A stretch of DNA of 64,000 bases from Aeromonas tecta (GCF_000820185.1 NZ_CDCA01000045.1:62001-126000), one strand, 5' to 3'. Positions 8,314 through 18,017 are shown, counted from the first letter of the stretch. Program-made: numbers and translations. The notes: generated from the sequence alone by a model not told the origin.

Positions 8314-9081
8314 ATGACTGTCGCTCCCGTTTGGTTCATCTCCCACGGCGCCCCGGATCTGGTTCTGCGTGATCAACCTGCCACCCAGTTTCTGAAAAAC
8401 CTGCGACTCGGTAGTATCAAGGGCCTGGTGGTGATCTCGGCTCACTGGTTCAGCCGCACCGATCTGCAACTCAACGTCGAGCCCAAGCCGGCGCTGATGT
8501 ATGACTTCTACGGCTTCCCGGACCCGCTCTACAGCATCCGCTGGCCCGCCACCAGCCCGGCCTGGCTGCAAGAAGCGGTGAGCGATCAGCTGCTGCTTGC
8601 CGGTCTGGCCGCCACCCCGGTCAAACGCGAGCTGGACCACGGCGTCTGGTCGCCGCTCTCCCTGATGGATCCGGCCAGCGAGATCCCGCTGGTACAGCTC
8701 TCCATCCCGGCCAACTTCACGCCGGCCCAGCTGTGGCAGTTGGGGGCAGCCCTGCAGGCCCTGCGCGAGCAAGGGATTGGCATCCTCGCCTCCGGCGCCA
8801 TCACCCACAACCTGCGGGCGCTCGGGCCGGACGGCTCCCCCGTTCCCGCCTGGGCGAGCGACTTTGCCCACTGGCTGGAGCAAACCATGGCCGAGGGGGA
8901 TCGCCCCGCACTGGAAGATTACCGGGCCCGCGCGCCGGGCGCCGTGGAGTCCCATCCCCACGACGATCACCTGCGCCCGCTGTTCGTGGCACTGGGCGCC
9001 GCCGGCCAGGACAAGCCCCGCAAGCTGCACGACAGCTGGGACTACGGCAGCCTCTACATGGGCTCCTATCAGTTCGGCTAA
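8314..9081 (+). CDS. DODA-type extradiol aromatic ring-opening dioxygenase (YgiD-like)
   Basis: 255 aa, LigB/DODA superfamily, close in length to E. coli YgiD (4,5-DOPA dioxygenase). Candidate metal ligands are His11 in ISHGAP, His44 in ISAHW and the HPHDDHLRPL segment near the C-terminus; HGVWSPL is the other conserved block. The start at ATG 8314 has AAGGAG 8 bases upstream; an ATG 30 bases earlier lacks a ribosome site. The family opens catechol-type rings with a zinc or iron centre; the true substrate here is unknown. It stands alone and ends in a terminator at 9118-9144. Confidence 0.87.
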   Translation: MTVAPVWFISHGAPDLVLRDQPATQFLKNLRLGSIKGLVVISAHWFSRTDLQLNVEPKPALMYDFYGFPDPLYSIRWPATSPAWLQEAVSDQLLLAGLAATPVKRELDHGVWSPLSLMDPASEIPLVQLSIPANFTPAQLWQLGAALQALREQGIGILASGAITHNLRALGPDGSPVPAWASDFAHWLEQTMAEGDRPALEDYRARAPGAVESHPHDDHLRPLFVALGAAGQDKPRKLHDSWDYGSLYMGSYQFG

Positions 9082-9117
9082 GTGAATGCGGCCGACGGTC
9101 GACTGATAATCAGTATC

Positions 9118-9144
9118 AATGGCGGGCAAGTCCCGCCATTTTTT
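9118..9144 (+). terminator. Terminator after DODA dioxygenase
   Basis: AATGGCGGG, loop CAAGT, CCCGCCATT followed by a T-run. Confidence 0.85.
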
Positions 9145-9260
9145 CGTGTCGCTATCACGCAAAAATGCCGAAACGAGGGACTCATAGTAAGATTTTTCCG
9201 ATAGAATGCCGCTTTCTGGCCCATTTGACCGACAAGGACGACTGTCGCAACCCGGGTGGC

Positions 9261-12200
9261 ATGATGAACCTTCTTCGATCACTGAGCCTGCTCTGCCTGC
9301 TGCTCGCCCTGCCCTCACAGGCGTTGACGCTGCACAGCCGCCACGGTGCCCAGAACAGCCATTTCCCCCAGAGCCCGGCCGAGCAGCGCTGGCTGAAGCA
9401 GACCAAGCTGCTGCGCGTTGGTATATTGCAACACGACTACCGCCCGTTCAGCATGATCGTCTCGGACACGCGCTTCGAGGGGATCTCCGCCGATTACCTC
9501 AATATCCTGGCCAATACCCTGCAAAAACCGCTCAAACTGCACATCTTCGCCGACAAGCAGAGTGCGCTCGCGGCCCTGCGCAGTGGCGAGGTCGACATCG
9601 TCAACCTAGGCAATCTGACCCTGGCCGACACCGACAGGCAGGAGATCCGGCTCAGCCAGCGCTATTTCAACAACACTCCGGTCTTCTCGGCCCAGCGGCA
9701 GCGCCAGGGCCCCTTGTTTACGCCAGGCCAGAGCGTCGCCACCGTGCAGGGCTACGTCGATCCGCGGGAGTTCAAACGCTACTACCCCATGCTCCGCCTG
9801 GTGACCTACCCCTCCAACATGGCCGCCTTCGACGCCGTCTTCTTTGGCCGGCAGGAGCTGTTGCTCAGCGACATCCACTCGATGTATTACCTCAACAGCG
9901 AGCGCTTCGATAGCCTCAAGCCCCGCGGCGAGGCGCAGCCGAGCCTGGCCTCCACCGACTTTCGCTTCGCGGTCTCCGCCCGCACACCCCAACTGCTCAG
10001 CCTCATCAACCACGCCCTGCAAGACATAGGTGACGTAACCCGCAACCTGATCTTCAGTCAATGGAACGGGCCCATTCGCGACATCATCGATCACCCGACC
10101 GAGCTCTATGACGCCGCCGAGCTGGCCTGGTTGCAACAGGCGCCCCCCATCAGGGTCTGGCTGATGGACAACCTGTATCCCTATGGCGTCAGGGATTACG
10201 ACGATCAGCTGACCGGCATGACGGTCGACATGCTGGCCAAGGTGAGCAAGCGCTCCGGTCTCCACTTCGAGTTTGTCTCCTTCAACTCGGAGCAGCGGCT
10301 CAGCGAGGCCATACAGGCAGGGCGGGTCGATCTCATCGGTGCCATCTCCCAGCCCGTGGCCGAGCGCTATCGGCTGCAGCCGTCACTCCCCTACGCCAGC
10401 GACGACATCTATGTGATCCTCGCCCAGCAGAGCGACCAGAGCATCGACGGCCTGCCGAGTCTGGCCGGAAAGAAGGTGGGCGTCACCCGCTACAATCCCC
10501 TCGCCAGTCAGCTTGCGAGCAGCCAGCTCAGCGTCATGGAGAGTGCCGAGCAGGCGATGCAAGCCGTCAACCAAGGCAAGCTCGACGCCGCCATAGTGCC
10601 GCTCTACTTCGCCCAGCATGTGATCGACAATGGTCATCTGAGCAGGCTGCGCATCGCCGGTCCCGCCGATGATGAACCTATCCGGATGGGCTTTGCCAGC
10701 GGGCAGGACAACGCCATGCTGCTGCAGATCCTCGACAAGACCATCCTCTCCATCTCCCCCAACGAGCTGGCGATGATGAGCTATGAGTGGCGTAACCGTA
10801 AGCTGCCCACCCCCAGCTTCATGGAGCGCCATGCCGACTACATCTACCTGCTGGTGGCGATCCTGCTCGGTCTCGCCCTGTTGCTGCTCTATCGCAACCG
10901 CATGCTCAACCGGCTGGCCCACTCGGAGCAAGCCTCCCGCCAGCAACTGGAAGCCCATATCAACTTCATCGAGGCGCTGGGGGAGAGCCTGCCCCACCCC
11001 ATGGTGGTGCGAGACAAGAGCGGCACCGTGCTGCTGTGCAACAGCAAGTATCTGGCACTGCTCGAGGCGAAAACGGAGGAGGTGCTGGGCAAGTCACTGG
11101 TCGAGGGGCTGCGTGGCCGGATCGATGCCGAGTCCATCGCCACCCTGGAGCAAGACTTTGCACGGGTGCTGCGAGAGGGCCAGCCCATCTTCACCGATCG
11201 CATCTTCAACCGGGGGGGGAGCAGCGTCTGCACTTACCACTGGATGGTGCCCTATTGCGACAATCAGGGGGCCATCCGCGGGGTGATCAACGGCTGGATT
11301 GACATCTCTGAGCGCAAGACGATGGAGGAGGCACTGCGTCTGGCCAAGGAGCAGGCCGACCTGGCGAGCCGGGCCAAGAGCGACTTCCTCGCCACCATGA
11401 GCCACGAGATCCGCACCCCCATGAATGCCATTCTCGGCATGCTGGAGCTCGCCATCCAGGATCCCGCACTGTCGCTCCATACCGGCGAGCAGCTGCGCAT
11501 CGCCTCTGAATCGGCAAACGGCCTGCTGGATCTGATTGGGGACGTGCTGGATATATCCAGCATCGAGGCGGGTCAGATGACATTGGTTCCACAGCCCTGC
11601 GAGCTCACGCCGCTGCTGCAATCGGTCGCCCAGGTGTTCACCAGCATGGCCGAGCAGAAAGGGCTGAACTATCGCATCGATCTCGCGATCCAGCCGTTGC
11701 CGCAGGTGCTGGTCGACCCGCTGCGCCTGCGCCAGATCATCTTCAATCTGCTGAGCAATGCCATCAAGTTCACCGAACGGGGCGAGGTCAGCCTCAGCGC
11801 CAGCCTGGTGCAAGATGACCCGCATACGCCCGTGCTGCGGCTGATCATCACCGACAGCGGGGTCGGCATCCCGGCCGACAAGCTGCCGCTGCTGTTTGAT
11901 CCCTTCTATCGCGCCCACTCCCCCTATCAGTTCGCGGGGACCGGCCTTGGCCTCAACATCGCCCAGGTGCTGTGCCAGATGATGGGCGGCCACATCGGGG
12001 TCAGCAGTGTGGTCGGTGTGGGCACCCGGCTCGATGTCCGGCTACCGTTGACGCTGGCGGCCTCGACCAGCCTGCGTCCCGCTCCTCTCCTCATCCGCCA
12101 TGAGGCCATCGAGCAGAGGTCGTTACGGATCCTGGTGGTGGATGACAACCATGCCAACCAGACACTGCTGCGCCAGCAACTCAAGCATCTTGGCCACGAG

Positions 12201-12494
12201 GTTCGCGTGCGCGGCAACGGGCTGGAGGCGCTGCGAGCCGTCGGCAGCCACGACTTCGATCTCGTCATCACCGACTGCCAGATGCCGGTGATGGATGGCT
12301 TCGAATTGACCCGCCACCTGCGGGCCCGTGGCCACACAGTGCCCATCTGGGGCTTCACCGCCCATGCTCTGCCCCGTGAGCGGGAGCTCTGCCTTGCCGC
12401 CGGCATGGATGAGTGCCTGTTCAAGCCCATTGGCCTCAGCCGCCTGCAGGCGGCGCTGGCCGAACTCCACCCTGCAGAAAAATCCGGGTCTTGA
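9261..12494 (+). CDS. BvgS/EvgS-like hybrid sensor histidine kinase
   Basis: 1077 aa. Layout: signal peptide (1-20), two periplasmic solute-binding (SBP_bac_3, Venus-flytrap) domains (about 45-265 and 295-510), one membrane segment (about 527-546), a PAS domain (about 569-680), HisKA with the phosphorylated His715 in ATMSHEIRTPMNA, an HATPase domain with NLLSNAIKF, DSGVGIP and TGLGLN motifs, and a receiver with Asp1005 in ITDCQMPVMDGF. It ends right after the receiver, without the HPt domain found in BvgS and EvgS. The frame is open far upstream, but ATG 9261 is chosen because the signal peptide begins there and the dioxygenase gene and its terminator lie before it. No response regulator gene adjoins it. 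Confidence 0.9.
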   Translation: MMNLLRSLSLLCLLLALPSQALTLHSRHGAQNSHFPQSPAEQRWLKQTKLLRVGILQHDYRPFSMIVSDTRFEGISADYLNILANTLQKPLKLHIFADKQSALAALRSGEVDIVNLGNLTLADTDRQEIRLSQRYFNNTPVFSAQRQRQGPLFTPGQSVATVQGYVDPREFKRYYPMLRLVTYPSNMAAFDAVFFGRQELLLSDIHSMYYLNSERFDSLKPRGEAQPSLASTDFRFAVSARTPQLLSLINHALQDIGDVTRNLIFSQWNGPIRDIIDHPTELYDAAELAWLQQAPPIRVWLMDNLYPYGVRDYDDQLTGMTVDMLAKVSKRSGLHFEFVSFNSEQRLSEAIQAGRVDLIGAISQPVAERYRLQPSLPYASDDIYVILAQQSDQSIDGLPSLAGKKVGVTRYNPLASQLASSQLSVMESAEQAMQAVNQGKLDAAIVPLYFAQHVIDNGHLSRLRIAGPADDEPIRMGFASGQDNAMLLQILDKTILSISPNELAMMSYEWRNRKLPTPSFMERHADYIYLLVAILLGLALLLLYRNRMLNRLAHSEQASRQQLEAHINFIEALGESLPHPMVVRDKSGTVLLCNSKYLALLEAKTEEVLGKSLVEGLRGRIDAESIATLEQDFARVLREGQPIFTDRIFNRGGSSVCTYHWMVPYCDNQGAIRGVINGWIDISERKTMEEALRLAKEQADLASRAKSDFLATMSHEIRTPMNAILGMLELAIQDPALSLHTGEQLRIASESANGLLDLIGDVLDISSIEAGQMTLVPQPCELTPLLQSVAQVFTSMAEQKGLNYRIDLAIQPLPQVLVDPLRLRQIIFNLLSNAIKFTERGEVSLSASLVQDDPHTPVLRLIITDSGVGIPADKLPLLFDPFYRAHSPYQFAGTGLGLNIAQVLCQMMGGHIGVSSVVGVGTRLDVRLPLTLAASTSLRPAPLLIRHEAIEQRSLRILVVDDNHANQTLLRQQLKHLGHEVRVRGNGLEALRAVGSHDFDLVITDCQMPVMDGFELTRHLRARGHTVPIWGFTAHALPRERELCLAAGMDECLFKPIGLSRLQAALAELHPAEKSGS

Positions 12495-12700
12495 TTGCCT
12501 CAGCAGTCAGCAGGGTGCTAAACAGCGGAGTCCACGGGGCGACAGGCGACGTGACATGCCGGAAATAGGGATGAGATGGCGGACATGCCCGGGTGGGGAA
12601 AGGCAGAGAAGAAGCAGCGCAGTGGCTTAGCATGGATTGCGTCGGCGCACAGCCAACAGATTAAAGAAAAGCGCAGTGATTTCATGATGTTGACGAAAAT

Positions 12701-12727
12701 AAAAAAGACAGCCTAGGCTGTCTTTTT
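12701..12727. terminator. Bidirectional terminator between sensor kinase and ybfA
   Basis: AAAAAAGACAGCC-TA-GGCTGTCTTTTTT, a near-perfect palindrome that works in both directions. The 206 bases between the kinase stop and this hairpin contain nothing I recognise. Confidence 0.85.
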
Positions 12728-12743
12728 TATTTACAGAGGGGGA

Positions 12744-12944
12744 TCAGTAGAAGATCCGCTCACCCCGTTCGCTCATCTTGAGCCACACCGGCTTGGTACT
12801 GGTCTTGTTCCAGATGCGGTGCAGGTAGCTGTAGAAGCGGGCGCGATCGCTGCGAAACAGCATCACCGGGAAGGCCAGAATGCCCACCAGCAGCACAAAG
12901 ATACGGCGAAGGATTATCTGAGTCAGAGAGAATGGATGGAACAT
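12744..12944 (-). CDS. ybfA: YbfA-like small membrane protein (DUF2517)
   Basis: 66 aa. The block MLFRSDRARFYSYLHRIWNK followed by TSTKPVWL is almost the same as in E. coli YbfA (68 aa), and both begin with a hydrophobic stretch (residues about 8-30) that should span the inner membrane. Function unknown; in E. coli the gene is reported to belong to the CreBC regulon. Monocistronic, ending in the bidirectional hairpin at 12701-12727. Confidence 0.82.
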   Translation of the reverse strand: MFHPFSLTQIILRRIFVLLVGILAFPVMLFRSDRARFYSYLHRIWNKTSTKPVWLKMSERGERIFY

Positions 12945-13159
12945 GATTTAACGCCTCACTGGTAAGACCACTGAACAAAGATTACTCCACATTTTGTAGG
13001 ATTACTACACCAATAAGCCCATTTTTTTGTAAAAAAACCGCCAAAAAACCAAAAAGTGAAAATGGGTTACATTATTTAACCAAAGAGTAACAAGCCTGGC
13101 AAAAGCCACTCTTTGGGCGAGAGTTAGATGACAGGCAACCTGTGGTGGGAGAACAACAG
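12945..13159. other. AT-rich intergenic region between ybfA and small protein
   Basis: Divergent promoter region. It contains A- and T-runs and an inverted repeat, CCCATTTT near 13018-13025 and AAAATGGG near 13058-13065. No specific operator could be assigned. Confidence 0.4.
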
Positions 13160-13453
13160 ATGAAACTGGCAGAAGTCGCGATCCTGAGCGTGCTGGGTTT
13201 GCTGCTCTGGTCGCAATGGCAGGAGTGGAAGCTCAATCAGGGAGATGCCATCGAACTGGCTTATCAGGGAGCACCCGTGGTCAGTCTGTGGCAATGTGGC
13301 CAGCTGAAGCAAAAAATGGCTAACCTGACCGATGTGTCGGCCGAGCTACCTTTCCAATTTAGGGGACAATCACCGGCCGAGGTGGAGCGTTATCTGCAAA
13401 GAGAGTGGCGCCAGCAGGGCTGCGAGCAATTACTCGCTCAGCAAGGATATTGA
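13160..13453 (+). CDS. Hypothetical small membrane-anchored protein
   Basis: 97 aa, family not recognised. Residues 1-17 are hydrophobic (VAILSVLGLLLW) and probably anchor it, with the remaining polar part containing two cysteines, QCGQL near 52 and QGCEQL near 88, that could form a disulphide in the periplasm. ATG 13160 is chosen over the GTG at 13142 because GGGAG lies 8-12 bases upstream. It stands alone between ybfA (divergent) and tRNA-Cys (convergent). Confidence 0.55.
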   Translation: MKLAEVAILSVLGLLLWSQWQEWKLNQGDAIELAYQGAPVVSLWQCGQLKQKMANLTDVSAELPFQFRGQSPAEVERYLQREWRQQGCEQLLAQQGY

Positions 13454-13531
13454 ACAAGGTGAAATAGGTATGCCGCACAGGAGGTTTCAACGCTGAAACA
13501 GGGCATGAATGACGAAAAACGAGGAGAGATA

Positions 13532-13605
13532 TGGAGGCACGTTCCGGAGTCGAACCGGACTAAACGGATTTGCAATCCGCTGCATAACCGCTTTGCTAAC
13601 GCGCC
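13532..13605 (-). tRNA. tRNA-Cys(GCA)
   Basis: Read on the minus strand it begins GGCGCGTTAGCAAAGCGG and ends with an encoded CCA. The anticodon GCA corresponds to 13571-13573. The T-arm GGTTCGACTCC is present. Sequence is very close to E. coli tRNA-Cys. It follows tRNA-Gly on the same strand with a 57-base spacer and is probably cotranscribed with it. Confidence 0.97.
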
Positions 13606-13662
13606 ATGCTGACAAGGTATGGAACCTTGAGAGTGATGTTTATGGTTGGTGCCATGAAAAAT

Positions 13663-13738
<76 letters not shown>

Positions 13739-13775
13739 TTTATTGCCGCGTGCCAGTTACCTGACAACGAGGCGC

Positions 13776-13803
13776 ATTATACGTACCACGAGCACGGGCA
13801 CAA
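13776..13803 (-). promoter_or_regulatory. Promoter of tRNA-Gly/tRNA-Cys operon
   Basis: On the minus strand, TTGTGC (-35, 13798-13803), a 16-base spacer and TATAAT (-10, 13776-13781), followed by a G/C-rich discriminator (GCGCC) typical of stable-RNA promoters under stringent control. Confidence 0.75.
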
Positions 13804-13985
13804 CCCTTTTTTCTGACTTTCAGCACTTTTCTCGACTGTTTGCTCAGGCTTTAAACGGCTTGACCAAAATTCCCCCAGCCGTTGTGACCCAGCATGCGAA
13901 TTTAAGATAAAGTCATTGAAATGATTAGTCTTTAATCAGAGACTTGAGGTGCTTAGTAACTGGATTCTCAATTGAAAATCACACG

Positions 13986-16900
13986 ATGAAATGGACCTTC
14001 AAGCCTCGTGGGCTCAGACCGCAGCTGATGCTGGCTTTTTTCATGTTGGCCATGGTGCCCTTCCTGGTCGTCACCCTGTTTTTCCTCTACAGCCACGGCA
14101 AGGATCTCACCACCCAGACCTCTAATCATCTGGTGTCGGTGCGTAACATCAAGAAGAGCCAGCTGGAAGATTACTTCGGCAACCTCAAAGAGCAGATCAT
14201 CAACTTCTCTCAGCAGGATTTTGCCGGCAACAGTATCGGTCGTTTCTATGGTTTCACCGGTGCCTTCGAAAAGCTCGGCACCACCCCGCAAGAAGCCCGC
14301 GCCCGCGCCCAGGCCCGCTATGTGCCGGGCTCCTGGGATCAGCTGCAAAAACCCGACGACAAGGTGGACATCGAGCCCTCCATCAGCGCCCTGATCCTGG
14401 CCGACGAGATGTACGGCCGGGTGCATCAGCGTTTTCATCGCGGTTATGCCGACATGGTGCGCAAATCCAACTACAGCGACATCTTCCTGGTGGATCTCAA
14501 TGGCGACGTGGTCTATTCGGTCACCAAGCATGCCAACTTTGCCACCAACCTGCTCTCGGGCCCCTATCAGGCGAGCGGCCTTGGCAACACCTTCGCCAAG
14601 ATCAAGCGGCGCCTCGATGGTGGCCAGAAGCCCCAGCAAATCTTCGAATTCACCGACTTTGGCCGCAACGAGCTGACCGGCCAGGTGGTCGCCTATCTCG
14701 CGGCCCCCGTCATGCAGTACGACTATGTGCGCGGCGTGGTGATCTTCGAGCTGCTGCCAGACAAGCTCAACCAGATCATGGCGGAGCGGGAGGGGCTAGG
14801 AGAGACCGGTGAGACCATTCTTATCGGTCCGGACAAGCGGATGCGGGCCAACGCCTGGCTCGCCCCCGAGTTCAGCGTGGAGAACAGCTTCAGCCCCAAT
14901 TTCCGGCCGCTGCAGACACCGCTCATCCTCAAGGCGCTCTCTGGCGAGCAAGGAGTTGGCCCCTTCCTTTCCTATCACGATGATGAGGTGCTGGCCGCCT
15001 ATACCCAGGTCAAGGTATTCGATACCGAGTGGGCTTTTGTCGCTGAGATCTCCACCAGCGAGGCCTATGCCCCCATCCGCCAGCTGGAGACGCTAGTGAT
15101 CCTGCTGGGGGCCGGCTCGCTGCTGCTGCTGATCTTGTTCTCGCGCTGGCTCTCCCACTCCATCACGGCGCCGCTGCGATCCCTCACTGCCGCCGCCGAG
15201 CAGGTGGCCGACGGGGCGCTCGATCACCCCATTACCATCCCTCGCACCGACGATGACATCGACCGGCTCGCCCAGGCATTTCGCCACATGCAGCGCTCGG
15301 TGAAAGACAAAATCGAGCTGATCGAGCGCCAGACCCAAGAGTTGCAACAGCAGGTCAAGCTGACCCACAAGCAGAACCTGAGCCTGCAGCAGGCGGACAA
15401 ACTCAAGGATGAGCTGCTCGCCAACACCTCCCACGAGCTGCGCACCCCCATCCATGGCATCAAGGGCATGGCGGAATCCATGCTCGCCAGCCAGCAGGAC
15501 CTGACCGAGGGCCAGCAGAAGCAGCTCGGCCTCATCATCAAGAGTGCCGACGGCCTGGCCCGACTGGTGGACGATCTGCTCGATTATCACCAGATGCGCT
15601 ACGGCCAGTTGGAAATCCACCCCCAACCCGTCTCCTCCAAGGGGGTGATCCGGCTGGTGCTAGATCTCTGCCAGCATCTGGTGCAGGCCAAGCCCCTCAC
15701 CCTGGTGGACATCAGTCCGGTCGAACTGCCACCTGTGCTGGCCGATGAGCAGCGCCTCGAACAGGTGCTTTACAACCTGGTGGGCAACGCCATCAAGTAC
15801 ACCCCTCAGGGCAAGGTGGTGTTGAGCGCTCTGGTTGAAGGCCAGTTCCTGCGCATCAAGGTGACCGACACCGGCATCGGTATACCCCGGGAACACCTGG
15901 AGCACATCTTCGAACCGCTGGTGCAGATGAGCCCGGAGCTAAGCAAGCAGGGGGCCGGGCTCGGCCTCTCCATCACCCGCCAACTGGTGCATCTGATGGG
16001 AGGTGAGCTCAGCGTGGAGAGTGAACCCAGTGTCGGCTCTACCTTTGCCTTCACCTTGCCACTGGCCAGCGGCAAGGCTGGCAGTCTGACGCTGGACAGC
16101 CGTCAGATGGAGCATCAGCTGGTACGTCAGCAGCCGCTGATCCTGCCGGACTGGGAGAGTGACGACCTGCCCTTGCCGCCGGCCGATGCGCCCCTCATCC
16201 TGGTGGTGGATGACGAGCCCATCAACCTGCACATCCTGCGTCACCTGCTGCAACCCTGCGGCTACCGCATCTTGCCGAGCAGCGATGGCCACGATGCCCT
16301 CGCCAAGCTAGCGCAAGAGCCGGTCGACCTCATCTTGCTGGACGTGATGATGCCAACCCTGTCTGGCTTCGATGTGTGTCGCCGCCTGCGCGAGCAGCAC
16401 CCCAAGGATCAACTGCCGGTGCTACTGCTCACCGCTCTCAATCAGCCAAAGGACATCGAGGAAGGCTTCAACGCCGGGGCCAACGACTACCTGGTCAAAC
16501 CGTTCTGCAAGGAGGAGCTGTTCGCTCGGGTCAGGGCACTGCTGGAGGCCCGCGCCGGCCGCGCCTCGCTGGTGGAGAACCGGCTGCTCAAGCAAGAGAT
16601 TGAACATCGCCTGAGCCTGCAGGATCAGTTGCATCAGGATCAGGAGCGGCTGCTCACCCTGCTCGGGGAAGGAGCCGATCCCATGGTGTTCATCGACGAG
16701 CAAGGCACTGTGCTGTTTGCCTCACGGGTGCTGGCAAGACTGCTGGGCCAGGAGCCGGAAGCCATGGAGGGCTTGCCGCTGGATGAGTGGCTGGCCTCCC
16801 CCTTGGCGAGCCAGTGGCCCGACATGACGGTATGCCAGGAGCAGGATCTGACCTTCCTGGTGGCCGGCCAGAAAGACGAACTCAATGCTCGCGCTCTGCC

Positions 16901-17426
16901 CATCAGCCTAGGTGGTCAACGCGCCTTCGCCCTCACCCTCAGCACGGAATCCCGTCAGGATGACAACCGGGTGATGGCGCTAGAAAATGCCCTCAAAAGC
17001 CTGTCCCGTCAGGCGATCATTGAGGATGGCCAACTGCTGGGGGAACTGAGCCGATTGGGGGGGGAATTCCGCTCCCTTGCCGACAACCTTATCCGCCAAC
17101 AGGATGACGAGCCGCTGCGCCGGGCCCTGGTGGATACCATGCGCCTCACCCTGGATGCCTGGCAGCAGAGCACCGGCAAGGGCAAGATAGTGCTGGCGGA
17201 GAGGAGCAAGCTGTGGCGCGTCTACATGGACAGATCCAGCCCCCAGACCCGCACCCTCGACAAATACCTGAACCTGGACACCCTGCCCAAGGCCCCGCGC
17301 TGGAAGACGGTGGTGGCCAGCGCCGAGTATGTGCTCAAGCAGTGCCCGCTAAACGAGCTGCAACAGCAGAGCCTGCACCAGAGCACCCAACTGCTGCGCC
17401 AGCTCGCCAGTCGCAGCAAGAGCTGA
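13986..17426 (+). CDS. Hybrid sensor histidine kinase with C-terminal extension
   Basis: 1146 aa. Membrane segment near residues 14-36, a large periplasmic sensor region (about 40-365, Cache-like by layout), second membrane segment near 370-390, HAMP linker, coiled coil, HisKA with His483 in NTSHELRTPIHG, HATPase with NLVGNAIKYT, DTGIGIP and GAGLGLS, and a receiver with Asp786 in LILLDVMMPTLSGF. After the receiver come about 290 more residues: a coiled coil, a PAS-like stretch (DPMVFIDEQGTVLFAS) and a helical tail. ATG 13986 is preferred over an in-frame TTG at 13944. Ligand unknown. No cognate regulator gene is adjacent; the tRNA-Ser gene follows. Confidence 0.87.
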   Translation: MKWTFKPRGLRPQLMLAFFMLAMVPFLVVTLFFLYSHGKDLTTQTSNHLVSVRNIKKSQLEDYFGNLKEQIINFSQQDFAGNSIGRFYGFTGAFEKLGTTPQEARARAQARYVPGSWDQLQKPDDKVDIEPSISALILADEMYGRVHQRFHRGYADMVRKSNYSDIFLVDLNGDVVYSVTKHANFATNLLSGPYQASGLGNTFAKIKRRLDGGQKPQQIFEFTDFGRNELTGQVVAYLAAPVMQYDYVRGVVIFELLPDKLNQIMAEREGLGETGETILIGPDKRMRANAWLAPEFSVENSFSPNFRPLQTPLILKALSGEQGVGPFLSYHDDEVLAAYTQVKVFDTEWAFVAEISTSEAYAPIRQLETLVILLGAGSLLLLILFSRWLSHSITAPLRSLTAAAEQVADGALDHPITIPRTDDDIDRLAQAFRHMQRSVKDKIELIERQTQELQQQVKLTHKQNLSLQQADKLKDELLANTSHELRTPIHGIKGMAESMLASQQDLTEGQQKQLGLIIKSADGLARLVDDLLDYHQMRYGQLEIHPQPVSSKGVIRLVLDLCQHLVQAKPLTLVDISPVELPPVLADEQRLEQVLYNLVGNAIKYTPQGKVVLSALVEGQFLRIKVTDTGIGIPREHLEHIFEPLVQMSPELSKQGAGLGLSITRQLVHLMGGELSVESEPSVGSTFAFTLPLASGKAGSLTLDSRQMEHQLVRQQPLILPDWESDDLPLPPADAPLILVVDDEPINLHILRHLLQPCGYRILPSSDGHDALAKLAQEPVDLILLDVMMPTLSGFDVCRRLREQHPKDQLPVLLLTALNQPKDIEEGFNAGANDYLVKPFCKEELFARVRALLEARAGRASLVENRLLKQEIEHRLSLQDQLHQDQERLLTLLGEGADPMVFIDEQGTVLFASRVLARLLGQEPEAMEGLPLDEWLASPLASQWPDMTVCQEQDLTFLVAGQKDELNARALPISLGGQRAFALTLSTESRQDDNRVMALENALKSLSRQAIIEDGQLLGELSRLGGEFRSLADNLIRQQDDEPLRRALVDTMRLTLDAWQQSTGKGKIVLAERSKLWRVYMDRSSPQTRTLDKYLNLDTLPKAPRWKTVVASAEYVLKQCPLNELQQQSLHQSTQLLRQLASRSKS

Positions 17427-17481
17427 CGGCTGGTCCGGCAGAGACGCCCAGTCTCTGCCGGAAGATCACAAACGGCACATA

Positions 17482-17515
17482 AAGAAAAAGCCCAACCGAT
17501 ATGATCGATTGGGCT
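17482..17515 (-). terminator. Terminator of tRNA-Ser
   Basis: On the minus strand AGCCCAA and TTGGGCT pair around a 13-base loop (17489-17515), followed by TTTTTCTTT (17481-17489). It ends the tRNA-Ser transcript and also lies 60 bases after the convergent kinase gene. Confidence 0.7.
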
Positions 17516-17522
17516 GTATAGA

Positions 17523-17612
17523 TGGCGGAGAGACAGGGATTCGAACCCTGGGTGGTATTGCTACCACAATTGATTTCGAGTCAATCCCGTTCGGCCACTC
17601 CGGCATCTCTCC
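17523..17612 (-). tRNA. tRNA-Ser(CGA)
   Basis: 90 nt with the long variable arm of class II tRNAs. Minus strand begins GGAGAGATGCCGGAGTGG; anticodon CGA at 17576-17578; T-arm GGGTTCGAATCCC; CCA encoded at 17523-17525. No integrated element is attached to its 3' end. Confidence 0.96.
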
Positions 17613-18017
17613 ACGGGAACTCATATTGACCCAACCCCAGTCGGGAAATCAATGTAAATATCGTTGTAGATCATACGACTGCCTATTAAATCAGCACAGG
17701 CTACCCAGACGTACTGACGAGAGTCCCCTTTTCCAGCCCACGCCCTGTTGCGGCTGCCGCTGCCACGCCCCAGATGTCGAGACTTGACGACTGCCCGCGC
17801 TATCCCCATCTATATCCAGTCCGTCGTTCTAACGCGGCCTCGGCGCCAGAGCCCCGGGGTACAGGCGGTCTTCACACTAAAAAGAGGGTCAATGGCGCAT
17901 TAGTCAGGCTCAGGGATGCCATGGCCCGGCGCTGGTAATCACCGGGGGATTGGTTAACAATCCCTGTTCGTTTTTGGGAGGGAAGCGCTCCCTCACGGCA
18001 TACAGATAGGAAAAACC
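17613..18017. other. 405-base intergenic region
   Basis: Upstream region of both tRNA-Ser (leftwards) and the L,D-transpeptidase (rightwards). A hairpin GGGATTG (17946-17952) and CAATCCC (17958-17964) followed by a mixed T-run lies 50 bases before the transpeptidase start. No coding frame or repeat is convincing. Confidence 0.4.

Noticed and set aside
8733-9260. N-terminal extension of the BvgS-like kinase frame
   Set aside because: It overlaps the dioxygenase gene and its terminator; the signal peptide begins at ATG 9261.
17523-17612. tRNA-Ser as a possible integration site for the neighbouring intergenic DNA
   Set aside because: No repeated tRNA 3' end, integrase or foreign gene was found next to it.
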